Of a stretch of DNA of 64,000 nt, positions 22,001 through 31,688 are shown piece after piece. A program made the position numbers and the translations under genes. The DNA is taken from the NCBI RefSeq assembly GCF_003013715.1, contig NC_072816.1, positions 248,001 to 312,000 on the forward strand, in the 5' to 3' direction. Source of the stretch: Candidozyma auris (taxonomy: Eukaryota > Ascomycota > Pichiomycetes > Serinales > Metschnikowiaceae). Under the pieces are notes generated by a model. That model did no database searches, was not told the origin of the DNA, and saw nothing but the letters and a program-made list of their open reading frames with translations. The first letter of the stretch is position 1. Each line of letters opens with the position of its first letter.

Positions 22001-24607
22001 TGTCAATTCATCATTTTGCATCGAGTCATAGGTTTCGGCGAGTGAAAGCTCTAATTTCAGCAATGCCAAAACAGATAGCTCATGACACTTTTTGGCTCTT
22101 GGAATGATAACTTCTTTGAAACTTCGAACATCCTTTTTGATATCATCATATAACTCAAGCTGCGGACCTAGAACACCAAAAATTGCAAGTTGGCTGAGAG
22201 ACTCAAGTACAGCATCATAAGACCTAGAATCCTTTATACCTTCTCGAAGCTGTTGTATGTAGCTTTTGAAAGTCTGCGAGCTGAGCAAGTCATTGCGCTG
22301 TACTAATGCGAGCCGTGATATGATGTAAGCTTGTGCTAAGAGACGACCGGTGATCCTGCTGGCGTTGTTTCCAGTATCAGACATATCCACAAGCCTGCTG
22401 AGTAACTCAAGTACTTCATTATCCAAGACGGCCCGATTAGCAGCAATCATTCCTAAAATCTTGCAAACCTCTCGGGCAGATGTCAGCGCTAGCACTTTTT
22501 CATCGAGGAGTAACAACAATTTAGGTAAATAGGATTTCAACTGAGAAACAGCACTTGAGGGAGCGAATGATATAACTTGTGCCAAAACGGTGCTGAAACC
22601 TGTGTCTGAGACATACTGAGAGCCACCAAAATGCAGATTGTACAACGAATCAAAACAGATGGAAAGGAATGATTGAACACCTTGTAAGTTCTTCTCCTGG
22701 GCTAATCCCCCTATCACCAAGGATTGAACAGTTTCATCAACTTCCAATGCTTTGTCTACTCGAGCACCCCAGTCTTCGTCAACAACTATAACAGTCGAAT
22801 GGTCCTCTGTGACCTCCATCACAAAAGCTCGAAGTATAAAACGGACAGCTACGCCTAGGCTCTGGAAAAGAGTGCTTTCTTCGTCTGCTTGCGATAACCC
22901 TGCTTGAAGAACATTAACTAGATCAGTAAATGCTGGAAATCTGACTGATGAATCAGTGCCCAAAAATTCTCTTGATGATCGGAAGTCAAGGTTGTTTGAC
23001 TGTTTCAAAAGATTGAAGTAGTATGGTTGTAAGCCTTTGTTTGCTTCCTCTACAGTTTCTGGGTTATTGGATTTAGCGGAGCCAAGGAAACAGAGGTAGC
23101 GTGCCTCCGCATCCAGAAACGCAAAAGCTGAATTGGAATACTTCATGGCCACATAACAACACGCGCTGAGATTACTTGAGGAGTTTGAGAACTCCAAGTA
23201 CTTTCTCAAGACCTTCTTCAATTCTGACTTGCACTCGCTGGATAGTCTAGATAAGTGTGGTTCGAGAGCAGATAAGACATCCTGAACAACAGGGCGAAGT
23301 TCTATGCTCTCCTCTTCTAAGGAGTCAAAAAGGAATTTGATGTAAGTCAAGTCTGCTTCCCATAGTTGTGGAGCGTAGCGCAAGATGTCACCCAACGCTT
23401 CATACTGTAGCATTCTCAGGTTAACAGCTTGTCTATAATTCAGCACCTGAGAGGTATCCATCTCCGGCCAACCGTCTTTCATAATACTATCTTTGAGTTT
23501 AGAAAGAATTGACAAATTGAAATCGCCCTGGGTCAGCCCGGCTCCTTCTTGCGAAGCTCCGCTACTTGACTTTGTGACAGTACGAATATAAGCCACAGCG
23601 GTTTGTCTGAGTCTTGAATATTCAGAATTGAGTGCATGTTCCGAGATTTGCCTCGTTCTGGGGTCTCTCATTGCACATTTAGACTTACAAAGTAAAGCCA
23701 AGATCTTCTCTTGGAGAGTTGGCGACACTGGAGGAGTCAATGGCTCTGACTTCCCAAGAAAGAGTTCGGTCATACTGTCGATCAAGTACTTATCCTCCAA
23801 GTCAAGGGGAAGCTTCTTGAACCAAAGTGCCGCCTTGTTGTTAATGGAAGAGGAGCCATCGGCGGAGGCAATCAATAAAGGCAAGACAAGCAAACTTTCG
23901 GTAAACCCAGCACTTAGCAACTCCATAATGCGTAATTTGGCCTCCTGAATTTCGCCCAACGACTTGTAGGTGACACCGGCGTCCTTCGTGAAATGGGCCA
24001 GATCCTGAACACTCATTCCAGGAGTCTGTATCGGGGCATTAGCATTCGGCAAGAGCAAAAAGAACTTCGAAGCAGTCTTCACTAAAGCCCTTTCATCCTC
24101 AGGACGCACATCAAACCCCAATTGCTCGCGGCACTTCTCGTACTCGTCACTATCACGAGCAGGCGCCTTGTACCCGTCCAAGCACTTGAGCAACGCTGCA
24201 AAAACACGGCTTGTGACCGCTGGAGGATACGTATGGTACCCTTGTAGCAATTTTGGAATCAACAGGAACCTTTCTTCAGGAGTGAGGCGCTCAATGCCTT
24301 TTTGAAGGAAAAGTAAGCTGTAGAGTCTGACTTGACCGGAGTCAGCGCCATTGGGCACGTTGGGAGCCTGGATTTGCAGCAACAACGCGTCCACGGGCAA
24401 CCTCATCGTTCTAGCAGCGGTGATTCTGGGAAAAACATTCTGAATAATTTTAAACACCGCCTGTCTGACTGCTCCATGGCTGCTTGCGAGTTTGAGTAGT
24501 AAGGGTGGCAAATACGATGCAAGGGCTTTTTGCAACTGATCTTCGGAATCGGCGAGTGCAAGTCGAAGATCGACTTTGGCAACCAAATCGAGCTCTTGAT
24601 CAGCCAT
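19100..24607 (-). CDS. ECM29: Proteasome adaptor/scaffold Ecm29
   Basis: A 1835-residue HEAT-repeat protein that binds the 26S proteasome, tethers core and regulatory particle, and acts as a quality-control and stress-related factor. The start at 24607 (MADQELDLVAKVDLRLALAD) matches the S. cerevisiae N-terminus in position and pattern (ELRLAIADS..., LPPLLLKLAS). The frame stays open upstream to an ATG at 24808, which would add 67 residues (MLKNSLVISQ...) that look unlike the family, so I chose the internal ATG. HEAT-like helical pairs run through the entire protein, for example the block around residues 1100-1300 with GLGSIMAKSS and WRVRQASTAALGNLL. S. cerevisiae Ecm29 is 1868 aa. Confidence 0.92.
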   Translation of the reverse strand: MADQELDLVAKVDLRLALADSEDQLQKALASYLPPLLLKLASSHGAVRQAVFKIIQNVFPRITAARTMRLPVDALLLQIQAPNVPNGADSGQVRLYSLLFLQKGIERLTPEERFLLIPKLLQGYHTYPPAVTSRVFAALLKCLDGYKAPARDSDEYEKCREQLGFDVRPEDERALVKTASKFFLLLPNANAPIQTPGMSVQDLAHFTKDAGVTYKSLGEIQEAKLRIMELLSAGFTESLLVLPLLIASADGSSSINNKAALWFKKLPLDLEDKYLIDSMTELFLGKSEPLTPPVSPTLQEKILALLCKSKCAMRDPRTRQISEHALNSEYSRLRQTAVAYIRTVTKSSSGASQEGAGLTQGDFNLSILSKLKDSIMKDGWPEMDTSQVLNYRQAVNLRMLQYEALGDILRYAPQLWEADLTYIKFLFDSLEEESIELRPVVQDVLSALEPHLSRLSSECKSELKKVLRKYLEFSNSSSNLSACCYVAMKYSNSAFAFLDAEARYLCFLGSAKSNNPETVEEANKGLQPYYFNLLKQSNNLDFRSSREFLGTDSSVRFPAFTDLVNVLQAGLSQADEESTLFQSLGVAVRFILRAFVMEVTEDHSTVIVVDEDWGARVDKALEVDETVQSLVIGGLAQEKNLQGVQSFLSICFDSLYNLHFGGSQYVSDTGFSTVLAQVISFAPSSAVSQLKSYLPKLLLLLDEKVLALTSAREVCKILGMIAANRAVLDNEVLELLSRLVDMSDTGNNASRITGRLLAQAYIISRLALVQRNDLLSSQTFKSYIQQLREGIKDSRSYDAVLESLSQLAIFGVLGPQLELYDDIKKDVRSFKEVIIPRAKKCHELSVLALLKLELSLAETYDSMQNDELTETEQIIYDTHTSKQLDYTLASGEAFAIVAGGWKSRILQQELDIQGVQVAHVPQSTGRLPVILKNVLEACANTKPSLRRAGCLWLLSLVQYLSGEKEIAENASRIHVAFMRFLADRDELVQELASRGLSIIYELGDADLKETLVKGLFRSFTDSETSTNPTAGTVDLETQLFDPNVLKTHDGSVSTYRDVLNLAQDVGDPGLVYKFMSLAKSNALWSSRRGMAFGLGSIMAKSSLDDMLSKNKNLSTRLIPKLYRYRFDPNLAVAKSMGDIWTALIKDTQKTIREYFDVILNEVLKGMGSKEWRVRQASTAALGNLLQTLPLELYEQRLEEIWNMSFRAMDDIKESVRKEGTQLCRLLAKTLSRLADVSTGNATVAKATEVLNYLIPFFLSSKGLHSDAKDVREFALETIVDLCKVGGKAVKPHVPELLETFIQLMSTLEPEIVNYLVLNAEKYNLRTSDVDAKRIQSLGHSPMIDAIERLLALADEYLMPHLIVALQRSVKSSVGLPSKVCGSRVIVNLINKKYAIVKPFGDKLLATCIQQLNDRNEAVASSYAAAAGYVSKIASMDAVLKYSETIARMYLEAEDEAKRRLAGIASESVSKYSGLDRFEAVASAFLPLVFVAKHDESEEVREIFEREWIESSSGNSAAKIYFDEIIKISETYGKLTNHYIRQVIARSLADFCQSIDIDSEKQLKALFDILLDFCKGKSWNGKELVFDALVTFTCNKSAFVRKNDELLNAIYHIVQVESKRRNKIYQVKAIQSVGKFVHEYPENDELVQNYIEVLRLVLSEDYIEDLDLTEFTSISNFNKNQEKIIYEEFHLNLLKNIFQAVSPKIVHKDLLQLAFEELVKFKNSDHEKSWRTCTGFNENFKLLLEGLEKESTSLSVSELNMIAEAFTILFEFDEKGMLEKNIIMLARNSKVLRNVFKENGDTNRVRFIVDNLTKLKRESISTITSNELQSAIDHFQ

Positions 24608-25255
24608 ACAAAATTGCAGAAATATGGGAGGATTCTTTGCTTGGAGATGTTGAAGATTGTAGCCTCCAATGTATGGAAGATCACGTGCACACTCAGTGGC
24701 GGCGGCGTCTCTATACGGAGGGGTCCCAGAGTCGTCGAAGAGTTTTTCGTAGCCAGAGGAGAAATCAAGGCTGAAGAGTTGGGAGATTACGAGACTATTT
24801 TTGAGCATTAGTTCAAGAAATAATGTGTGCAATGCGAGAACCGTTGAAAGTCATTATTTGGATGACTTAGTATACTTGGCTTTCTCGTTGATGATGATAA
24901 TTGTGTCTACTGTAATAACTGGAAGTACCACTGCCGTCATTTCAACAGTTAAAACGAGTCTTTTGTTCATCTGATCTGTCACAGTAGTAACAAAATTTCT
25001 TTATTTCCTTACATGCTCGATACAATGCACTGGGGCTAGCCTTCTTAACCATCACCAGTTCACTAGATTAAGCATTAACAGGGGAAAAAAAAATAAACCC
25101 GATGTGTTCAACGGATTGCATTGGGGACCCTCGATTTCAGATAAAAAATAATAAAGTTAACTCTTCTTGAGATTTCATTTTTGGCAACTGGTATTTGAAA
25201 AGGTAACGAAGCAGTTTGACAAACAAGGTATCTGCAAGAGCTCGTCTCCATATAT

Positions 25256-25480
25256 ATGAAGCCTCAAAGGAATATTCTATGCGATACACTTAACCCCTCT
25301 TCACAAGAGCTGACCATGACAGAAATGAGCAAGACAAGGAAGACGCTTTTGGTTGTTACGATCATCGTTGCATTCTTCGTCTTCATAACTCGGACATTGT
25401 TCAGAAGATTCATGCATAAGATAAGCAAAAGAATCGCTTTTGCTCTTGAAATCACAGTTGGACCAGGTTCGTCGGATTAG
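25256..25480 (+). CDS. Possible small membrane protein, 74 aa
   Basis: ATG at 25256 preceded by tatatat; a second in-frame ATG is at 25316. One strongly hydrophobic segment (TLLVVTIIVAFFVFITRTLF) is flanked by basic residues on both sides, a plausible single-pass topology. No family recognised and no conservation evidence, so it may be spurious. Confidence 0.25.
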   Translation: MKPQRNILCDTLNPSSQELTMTEMSKTRKTLLVVTIIVAFFVFITRTLFRRFMHKISKRIAFALEITVGPGSSD

Positions 25481-25569
25481 CACATTAGTTTGATCGAATC
25501 TCAGCGCCGGCCCTTGGCTGAGAGGTGGTGCCACGGGGCCATATTCGTGCTCGGAAACCGAGATCCGAC
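25471..25569 (+). other. Hairpin-rich element enclosed by a 7-bp stem
   Basis: GTCGGAT at 25471-25477 is fully complementary to ATCCGAC at 25563-25569. Inside lie CTCAGC/GCTGAG (25500-25505 with 25517-25522) and CTCGG-AAA-CCGAG (25550-25562). The layout resembles a multi-branched ncRNA or a cluster of operator dyads. It is not a tRNA (no box A/B). Function unknown. Confidence 0.4.
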
Positions 25570-25652
25570 TTTAAAAGGCTTCATAAGTATCGAGAGGACC
25601 CTCACGAACAAAACAAAACCTGATGCAAGACATAAAGGAGGAATAAACAAGA

Positions 25653-27203
25653 CTATCCACTTTTGTACTCTCTCAAAATTACAGGCACAGACAGAGGAGG
25701 CAAGGAGCCCAACTCGGTGACAACCTTGTTGATGTAAGAAGGAGGAGTCAAGTCATACATGATATTAAGGAGGTTAAGGGAAGGAATAGATTTCCAATCT
25801 GCGAGAAGCGACTCATCACCCATCAGATGACTCTTTACTGGCTCTTTCTCCTTCTTTCCAGTCTTTGCTTTTTTGTCGTGTTCCTTCTGCTCCACTTCCT
25901 TGAGAAATTGTTTCAATGCTAGGGAGGTTTGCTGCGGCGGCTGCTTCAGATTTGCATTCTTAATCAAGTCTTCAGGATCAGCCAACTCATTAGTAGTGAC
26001 CGAGTCCAATTGGACTCTTTCGGAGAACTTAATGGACTCACAACATGTCAAGACAGGAATATTTCTTTTGTGAGCCATCATGGCTACCATGGCAGTGCCC
26101 ACACGAGAGTACATGTAACCGTTCGAGAGCATAGCATGTGCACCTAAGAATACACAATCAACATCCTCAAAAATCGTAGACAGTAACAGATTGATGAGGC
26201 AGTAGTTGACTTTTATATATTCTTTGGTGATTGGCGATGCAGGTGCGCTTCTCCTCGAAATGATCGAGCTCAACTCCAGTTCGGCGTCCGGCTCTCCGTT
26301 GGGAGTCTCAGCTTTTTTGGTGGTGTTGGCCAACTCCGTGAGCAATCTCTTGCCCTCAAACAACGGCCTCGAATCGACAATCACCAAGTTAAATGACTTA
26401 TTCTGCTCTGTTGCGCAATACTGAAATAATTTGAGCAACACCTCACTATGTCCAAATGTCAAAACGGTAGACCCGTTACTGATATGCTGGGAAGCACTCT
26501 GCACAATTGCTTGGTCAGAGTAGTGAAGTTTTTCATTGATAAAAGTGTCAATGCGAGCGCTCAAGATCTGTTTAGCTTCCAGCTCTGGAGTGTCAATCGA
26601 AATGAGAGAGATCTCCTGCTTCAACCACCTGATGGCATTACCCATGGCTATACTCAACGGCCTTGAACTCTTCAAGTACTCGATTTGATGCGAGAGATGC
26701 CCTGTCAAGTGACGGGTCAAGGTAGTGTTCTCTGGTGTCTTGTAGTCGTCTATCACCATCTTGAACACCTCCAACATGCTTCTCAACCTTGCTGTGGAGC
26801 CCACAATCTCGTGGTTGGAAAACCGCAAACTGAGTGATAAAATGGAAGGATGCACAATGTGAGAAACCGTGGGAGAAGAGGCGTTTCTCTGTTCTCTCGT
26901 CTCCAAATGACTGAAAAGAGCTGGAATTTTCATGCTCTGATCTTTCACAACTGCCTGACTCAATTGTTTTTTAATACCCGTATTTGTGGCCAGCTGTTGT
27001 TTCTTTTTTTCCATCTTCTGTTGTGCCATTTGCTCCTGTTGCTCCGGGCTGATCCCAGCTGCCTCTTTTTGGGCAGCTCTTTTAGCAGCCTTTTCTTTTT
27101 TCTTGAGTTCTTTCAATTCCTTATTAGTGAGCGTTTTCTTCTCTGTATCAGGAGCTGCTTTAGGTTGAGCAGCCGCATGGGCACTTTCACCTTGGTCACT
27201 CAT
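25653..27203 (-). CDS. GCD2: Translation initiation factor eIF2B subunit delta
   Basis: Delta subunit of the eIF2B guanine-nucleotide exchange factor, part of the regulatory alpha/beta/delta subcomplex that senses phosphorylated eIF2. The 516-residue protein has a Lys/Ala/Gln-rich charged N-terminal region up to about residue 85 (KELKELKKKEKAAKRAA), then the eIF2B-type domain with SIAMGNAIRWLKQEI, VLTFGHSEVLLKLF, FNLVIVDSRPLFEGKRL, VFLGAHAMLSNGYMYSRVGTA, and the C-terminal YDLTPPSYINKVVTELG characteristic of eIF2B alpha/beta/delta. Shorter than S. cerevisiae Gcd2 (651 aa), mainly in the N-terminal arm. Tandem with DRS2 on the minus strand, 139 bp apart. Confidence 0.95.
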   Translation of the reverse strand: MSDQGESAHAAAQPKAAPDTEKKTLTNKELKELKKKEKAAKRAAQKEAAGISPEQQEQMAQQKMEKKKQQLATNTGIKKQLSQAVVKDQSMKIPALFSHLETREQRNASSPTVSHIVHPSILSLSLRFSNHEIVGSTARLRSMLEVFKMVIDDYKTPENTTLTRHLTGHLSHQIEYLKSSRPLSIAMGNAIRWLKQEISLISIDTPELEAKQILSARIDTFINEKLHYSDQAIVQSASQHISNGSTVLTFGHSEVLLKLFQYCATEQNKSFNLVIVDSRPLFEGKRLLTELANTTKKAETPNGEPDAELELSSIISRRSAPASPITKEYIKVNYCLINLLLSTIFEDVDCVFLGAHAMLSNGYMYSRVGTAMVAMMAHKRNIPVLTCCESIKFSERVQLDSVTTNELADPEDLIKNANLKQPPQQTSLALKQFLKEVEQKEHDKKAKTGKKEKEPVKSHLMGDESLLADWKSIPSLNLLNIMYDLTPPSYINKVVTELGSLPPLSVPVILREYKSG

Positions 27204-27342
27204 TTCACTTTTGAATTGGTCTTCTCTAACTACAGAAGTTGTACATTTTTTATGTCATTATGATCTATGATGCAGGGTGTGCGACACACAAAAGTGGTGC
27301 GAGAACATAAGTTTTAGGTGAGGTGAAATGGTTGCAAAACAT

Positions 27343-30300
27343 CTAGCTCTCGCTGAGCTCCCCAAATGCTCCTCTTTTTTTGGTTGTATCGTACAAACGG
27401 ACAACTTTCTCCAAGTTTTGGTTGTCTTGCTGGGAGAAGGCAAATCCTCTCTGCTTTTTCATCCGCTGCACCTGTCTCACTTTTCTGATGGCCTTCTCAA
27501 ACTGCTCCATTCTAGGTCTGTAGTCCTGAATGTTGTACTTCTGGATCTCTTGTACGTAATGGTAACTCTCGGGACTATAACTCCTCTTAAAAAATTTCCA
27601 TGCAAAGTCACGAAGCAAGCAAAGGCACGCGACGCCAAAGATGGCCGCCCAGAAACTCAAACTGTTGTATGTGTGACTCAACACTCCATAATATTCCCTC
27701 GAAACATTGATTCTTGGTGCAATTGTAGCATAGGCAGGGAACCAAAGCAACCAAAACACGAATGATCCAGGAATTGCAAGAAGTGTGAACTTTGTCCAAA
27801 GAGTAACCACAAGGGCGGCCTTACCTAATGCAACCAAAGTACAAGTTGTGTAGATCAACGTACCCCAGGCCCATTGGTTTGGCACACCATCGCCAGGTAA
27901 ATACGTGGAGAACTTATTAAGGCACATTAAGCAGACAAAAGTCACAGCCGAATGGTAGAATCCATTGATGATCCAGCCCCAAAAAATTGTGACATTGAAA
28001 AATTTTCTCTGCTGGCCAAGTTGGTACAACTGTGGGTATCTATCAAGTAAACGGGCGCTCACAAACTGGTCAAAGACACCCATAACGAAGGGAGGGAACA
28101 CTGTAAACAAGACATTATAAAGTGTCAAAGTCCACGACTCGATGAGGGACTGCCCTGAAAAGCCATTGGCAAATACGAACCAGAATTGGGTCATATACAA
28201 GGCAATGTTCTTGTAGAATGAATAAAGAATTGCGTGGGAGATTCTCTGATACGACCAGGCACCATGCACAAGCAAAAGTTTCTTCAAGTACTTGAATTGC
28301 CCAATAGACACATCGGCACTTCTAGCTGCTTGCATACCCTCGAGACCGTTGATACCAACACCAACATGAGCCGCCTGAATCATGGAAACATCATTCGCTC
28401 CATCGCCGATAGCAAGTAACAAAGATCTCTTCCTCTTTCGTTTTACCATCTTGACAACCAAAGCCTTTTGCAAGGGAGAAACACGGCAGCAAATGACAGC
28501 CTTGCAACGAGATGCCAAATTCAAGAACATGTCCTCCAACTCAGGCTCGAGAGCGTAACCCAAGGAGTGACCATCAATGATAAGCGCAAGCGAGGAATCT
28601 AGAGTAGTACCCTCCATTTCCGGTTGATGCTCCAAGATGGCATCTAATTTCTCTTGCAAATTCACTTTAGTATCAGTTTTTGTCTCCTCGTTGATGATTA
28701 AAAGATTCATGTCTTCACTTAACAATTTACAAGACATACCAATATTAATGGCAGTTTCTTGTCTATCACCAGTAAGAACCCAAACCTTGATTCCGGCATT
28801 TTGAAGTGTCTGAATGGTTTCTGGGACACCATCTTGAAGCTTATCCTCGATGGCAGTTGCGCCAAGGAGAAACATGTCCTTCTCGATAAGTTCAGCAACC
28901 TCGTCAAGCTTCTCACTTCTATTATCCAAAGCAGTCGAAGCTTCATAGTGCTTCTTGGCCCACTCCTGATACTCATCGTCGGCAACGATTCTAGATGCGA
29001 TACACAATGTACGCAAACCCTCAGAAGCAAAGTCCTCCAAGTGACGAATAGTAGCAGCTTCGAACGGTTGCGTTTCGCTTCTGTCCAAACGTTCTAAAAT
29101 TACAGTGTCAGCACCCTTACAGAAGAGGCGAATCGCACCATCAGGACATCTAAAAATAGCAGACATTCTCTTTCTCGTAGAGTTGAACTCACAAATATTC
29201 AAGAGCTCGTACTCAGACTCAGTATTGTTGACATCGGTGTGAATGGTCACTCCCTTGGGCCTACGAATAGTGAACTTGTAGCCCATATCAGCTGCTCCTT
29301 GCACCAATGCACCTTCGTCTGGAGATGCTGCTTGATATTTGATGCCACCGTCTTCTCTATGTTCGGGAATGACAGTATGGCACGTAGAGAGGAGCACGAA
29401 GAATTCATTGATGATTGCAGACTGTTGTTGGGCGCTATCCCTCAAATGCGCTTGCATGTCAACAAAAGTATGAAAACCGACCTCAATGCCGTCGATAACT
29501 TGAGCTTGGCCATCTTCTGGAATCTCTTCAGTGTAGCACTTGCCGCCAATAGAGCAGGCTTTGAACTCCATAACATTTCTTGTTAAAGTACCTGTTTTAT
29601 CGGAGAAGATGTACTCAATCTGGCCCAATTCTTCCACCAACGACGACGTACGAACTCCTGTTGGTGTATCTGTGTCAGCATAATACATATCGAGATCGCT
29701 GCCAATCATGTATGCCTGGTAGTATTTGATGATCTCCACAGTGACGAAAAGTGAGATGGGTACCAAATTGGAAAACAAAATCCAGTATGTGAGAATATCC
29801 TTGAAGAATAGGCCAGCCATATTCGTACCTTCCAAGTATAGGTAGCTGAGGTCGCTTCTGCTCACTTCAATTTTGGTGACATTGCCAATGGATGAGACCA
29901 ATGCAAGGATAATAAGAACACAAAACAAGGCGATGATCTGCAAATTAATAATTCTCTCCACATCAGTTCTTTTTATAGGGGCAGCTGTAGCGTTACGCAT
30001 CAACTTGGTTTCATGGCCGGTGAACACCACGACACCGTGAATCCATTGGGTGTTACGCAAGGTCGCACCACGAAGAAGTAGTTGGTCTGGCGAAAACGGA
30101 ATTTTGCCGGCGTTGCCAAAATTTTGAAGAGTTCCTTCATACGTATAAAGCGAAGAGTTAGGCTGCTCAGAAAGAACCTCTGCTCTTGAAAGGTCGGTCA
30201 CCAAAGTCTGCGGGTTCACAAGGTATGATGTCTCCGGCTTAGCTTGTTTAATCTTCAAATTGGTTTCACCATCTAGGTTTGCTGTTTCAATATAGCACAA

Positions 30301-31323
30301 GCCTTCAGGCTCAGAGGAACTTAGTAAAAGTAAGTCAGCAGGAAATGGTTCTTCATTGTTGACTCTAACGACATCACCAACTTTCACCTTCACCCATTTT
30401 TTGAGCTCAAACGAGCCGGTATCCGGATTGAGCACCAACACACGCGTGTTATTAAGTTCCTTGTCTGCATTAGCACGTTTCAAGTCCTCCATGATTTCTT
30501 TGATAGCAGAAACAAGTAAAACCACCGACAACGTACCGATGGTGGTGTATCTGTTTGTAGGGGTGACATTAGGTACCTGCTGGATGATTGATGTGAACAA
30601 GAAGAACAAGTTGGCGTATTTGGAGAATTGTTCGAATAAAAATTTCGGTATAAATGTGGCGAAATTATACTTTGTAGTGGAGATGTGGTTACCGTAGTAG
30701 CCAAAGGAAGAGTTCATGGCTGCACTCAAGATGTATATCTGTCTCGGGCCCTTGGCCACCGGAATGTCTGGTGGTTTGCCGCCAATTTTCAGTTTTAGTT
30801 TGCTATACATCTTGCGGATATCAAAGTCCGACAGACTAGATGTAGCGTTGGCATCATTGATTCTCTCACCGTACAAATCGTCCAGCATGCCTTGGTAGGC
30901 CGCCAGATGAGAGCTACCGTCGATATTGGCCTTCAACGACAGGAAAAAGCCGCTTTTTCGTGGCGGAGGAGCGTTGTCTGTTCCCAAGAGTGGCACCTGC
31001 CGCGTGCCGTGACTACTGGTGCCTCTGTTACTCAAAGTGTCGTTGTGGTAGTAAGAGTCCTCCTCGTCAGACAAAACAAAGTTATCATCAAAAGGGTTTA
31101 GCTGGGGATCGGCGTGGTGTCTATACGAGCTTGGTTGGTTTCCGTTATATGTGATGTTAGCGTCTGTTTGAAGTAGATTGGGCTCAGGCTCCTGAAAGCT
31201 AGGGTAGTGCAGCCCCGGATGGTCCATTGATTCCAAGTCCAAGTCGATGAGGTTATTGCGGTCGGCAAAGGGGTCTTCGCCGTTGCCGCGAGCGCCATTG
31301 GCTTGCCGCAGGTTGCTGGACAT
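27343..31323 (-). CDS. DRS2: Phospholipid flippase (P4-ATPase) Drs2
   Basis: Type IV P-type ATPase that flips phosphatidylserine from the lumenal to cytosolic leaflet at the trans-Golgi and is needed for clathrin vesicle formation; it works with a Cdc50-type partner. The 1326-residue product has a long acidic N-terminal region, the P4 entry QIYILSAAMNSSFGYYGNHISTTKYN region, actuator motif DGETN, phosphorylation motif DKTGT at about D575, nucleotide-domain KGAD and VLTGDRQETA, hinge GDGANDVSMIQ, and ten predicted TM segments. The start at 31323 (MSSNLRQANG) is the first ATG; an upstream extension would need a GTG start. A C-terminal charged tail (MEQFEKAIRKVRQVQ) follows TM10 and ends with a GAFGEL segment, as in the Drs2 subgroup. 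Confidence 0.95.
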   Translation of the reverse strand: MSSNLRQANGARGNGEDPFADRNNLIDLDLESMDHPGLHYPSFQEPEPNLLQTDANITYNGNQPSSYRHHADPQLNPFDDNFVLSDEEDSYYHNDTLSNRGTSSHGTRQVPLLGTDNAPPPRKSGFFLSLKANIDGSSHLAAYQGMLDDLYGERINDANATSSLSDFDIRKMYSKLKLKIGGKPPDIPVAKGPRQIYILSAAMNSSFGYYGNHISTTKYNFATFIPKFLFEQFSKYANLFFLFTSIIQQVPNVTPTNRYTTIGTLSVVLLVSAIKEIMEDLKRANADKELNNTRVLVLNPDTGSFELKKWVKVKVGDVVRVNNEEPFPADLLLLSSSEPEGLCYIETANLDGETNLKIKQAKPETSYLVNPQTLVTDLSRAEVLSEQPNSSLYTYEGTLQNFGNAGKIPFSPDQLLLRGATLRNTQWIHGVVVFTGHETKLMRNATAAPIKRTDVERIINLQIIALFCVLIILALVSSIGNVTKIEVSRSDLSYLYLEGTNMAGLFFKDILTYWILFSNLVPISLFVTVEIIKYYQAYMIGSDLDMYYADTDTPTGVRTSSLVEELGQIEYIFSDKTGTLTRNVMEFKACSIGGKCYTEEIPEDGQAQVIDGIEVGFHTFVDMQAHLRDSAQQQSAIINEFFVLLSTCHTVIPEHREDGGIKYQAASPDEGALVQGAADMGYKFTIRRPKGVTIHTDVNNTESEYELLNICEFNSTRKRMSAIFRCPDGAIRLFCKGADTVILERLDRSETQPFEAATIRHLEDFASEGLRTLCIASRIVADDEYQEWAKKHYEASTALDNRSEKLDEVAELIEKDMFLLGATAIEDKLQDGVPETIQTLQNAGIKVWVLTGDRQETAINIGMSCKLLSEDMNLLIINEETKTDTKVNLQEKLDAILEHQPEMEGTTLDSSLALIIDGHSLGYALEPELEDMFLNLASRCKAVICCRVSPLQKALVVKMVKRKRKRSLLLAIGDGANDVSMIQAAHVGVGINGLEGMQAARSADVSIGQFKYLKKLLLVHGAWSYQRISHAILYSFYKNIALYMTQFWFVFANGFSGQSLIESWTLTLYNVLFTVFPPFVMGVFDQFVSARLLDRYPQLYQLGQQRKFFNVTIFWGWIINGFYHSAVTFVCLMCLNKFSTYLPGDGVPNQWAWGTLIYTTCTLVALGKAALVVTLWTKFTLLAIPGSFVFWLLWFPAYATIAPRINVSREYYGVLSHTYNSLSFWAAIFGVACLCLLRDFAWKFFKRSYSPESYHYVQEIQKYNIQDYRPRMEQFEKAIRKVRQVQRMKKQRGFAFSQQDNQNLEKVVRLYDTTKKRGAFGELSES

Positions 31324-31670
31324 GCTGTTCAGGGAAAGAGACACGAGGAGTGAAGAATATGTTTAGGTGTTGTGGACTGCATGGTAAAGGAGAACCTGGA
31401 GTAGGTCCTCTAATAACTTTTGGTGAAAGCATGGATTTGAAGAGGAAAAAGGGAATGATAAAGGTTATGCTCTCCTGATGTTCTTCTGATCACTTAGGTT
31501 ACAGGACTTTTTTCGATTTTGTTTATCTCTATTTGGAAGTCGTTGTAATTGATATGGCCGTCTATTGGTTGCAAAAAATGCGCGAGTCACTGCCTGGAGG
31601 TAAAAGCTGGCAGTGCTTGAAGAAACCTCCCGTTCAGGAGCTCATACTAAATTTGGTTGGCATGGATTTT

Positions 31671-31688
31671 TATTATTATTATTATTAT
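31671..31688. repeat. (TAT)6 microsatellite
   Basis: Six uninterrupted trinucleotide units inside an AT-rich stretch, about 350 bp upstream of DRS2. Confidence 0.8.

Larger units (their letters stand above)
24608..25652. other. ECM29 promoter and hairpin-rich intergenic segment
   Basis: CACGTG at 24683-24688, 76 bp upstream of the chosen ECM29 start. A possible small plus-strand ORF lies at 25256-25480 and a hairpin-rich element at 25471-25569 (both listed). A-rich stretch at 25083-25095. Confidence 0.45.

Noticed and set aside
24504..24512. GGTGGCAAA Rpn4-type element near a proteasome-associated gene
   Set aside because: It lies inside the ECM29 coding region, where it simply encodes the conserved LPP of LPPLLL.
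25516..25624. Possible TPP riboswitch (GGCTGAGA followed later by ACCTGAT)
   Set aside because: The 3' half lacks the conserved P4/P5 sequence (UAAU...GCG...GGGA), and no thiamine gene lies downstream on the plus strand.
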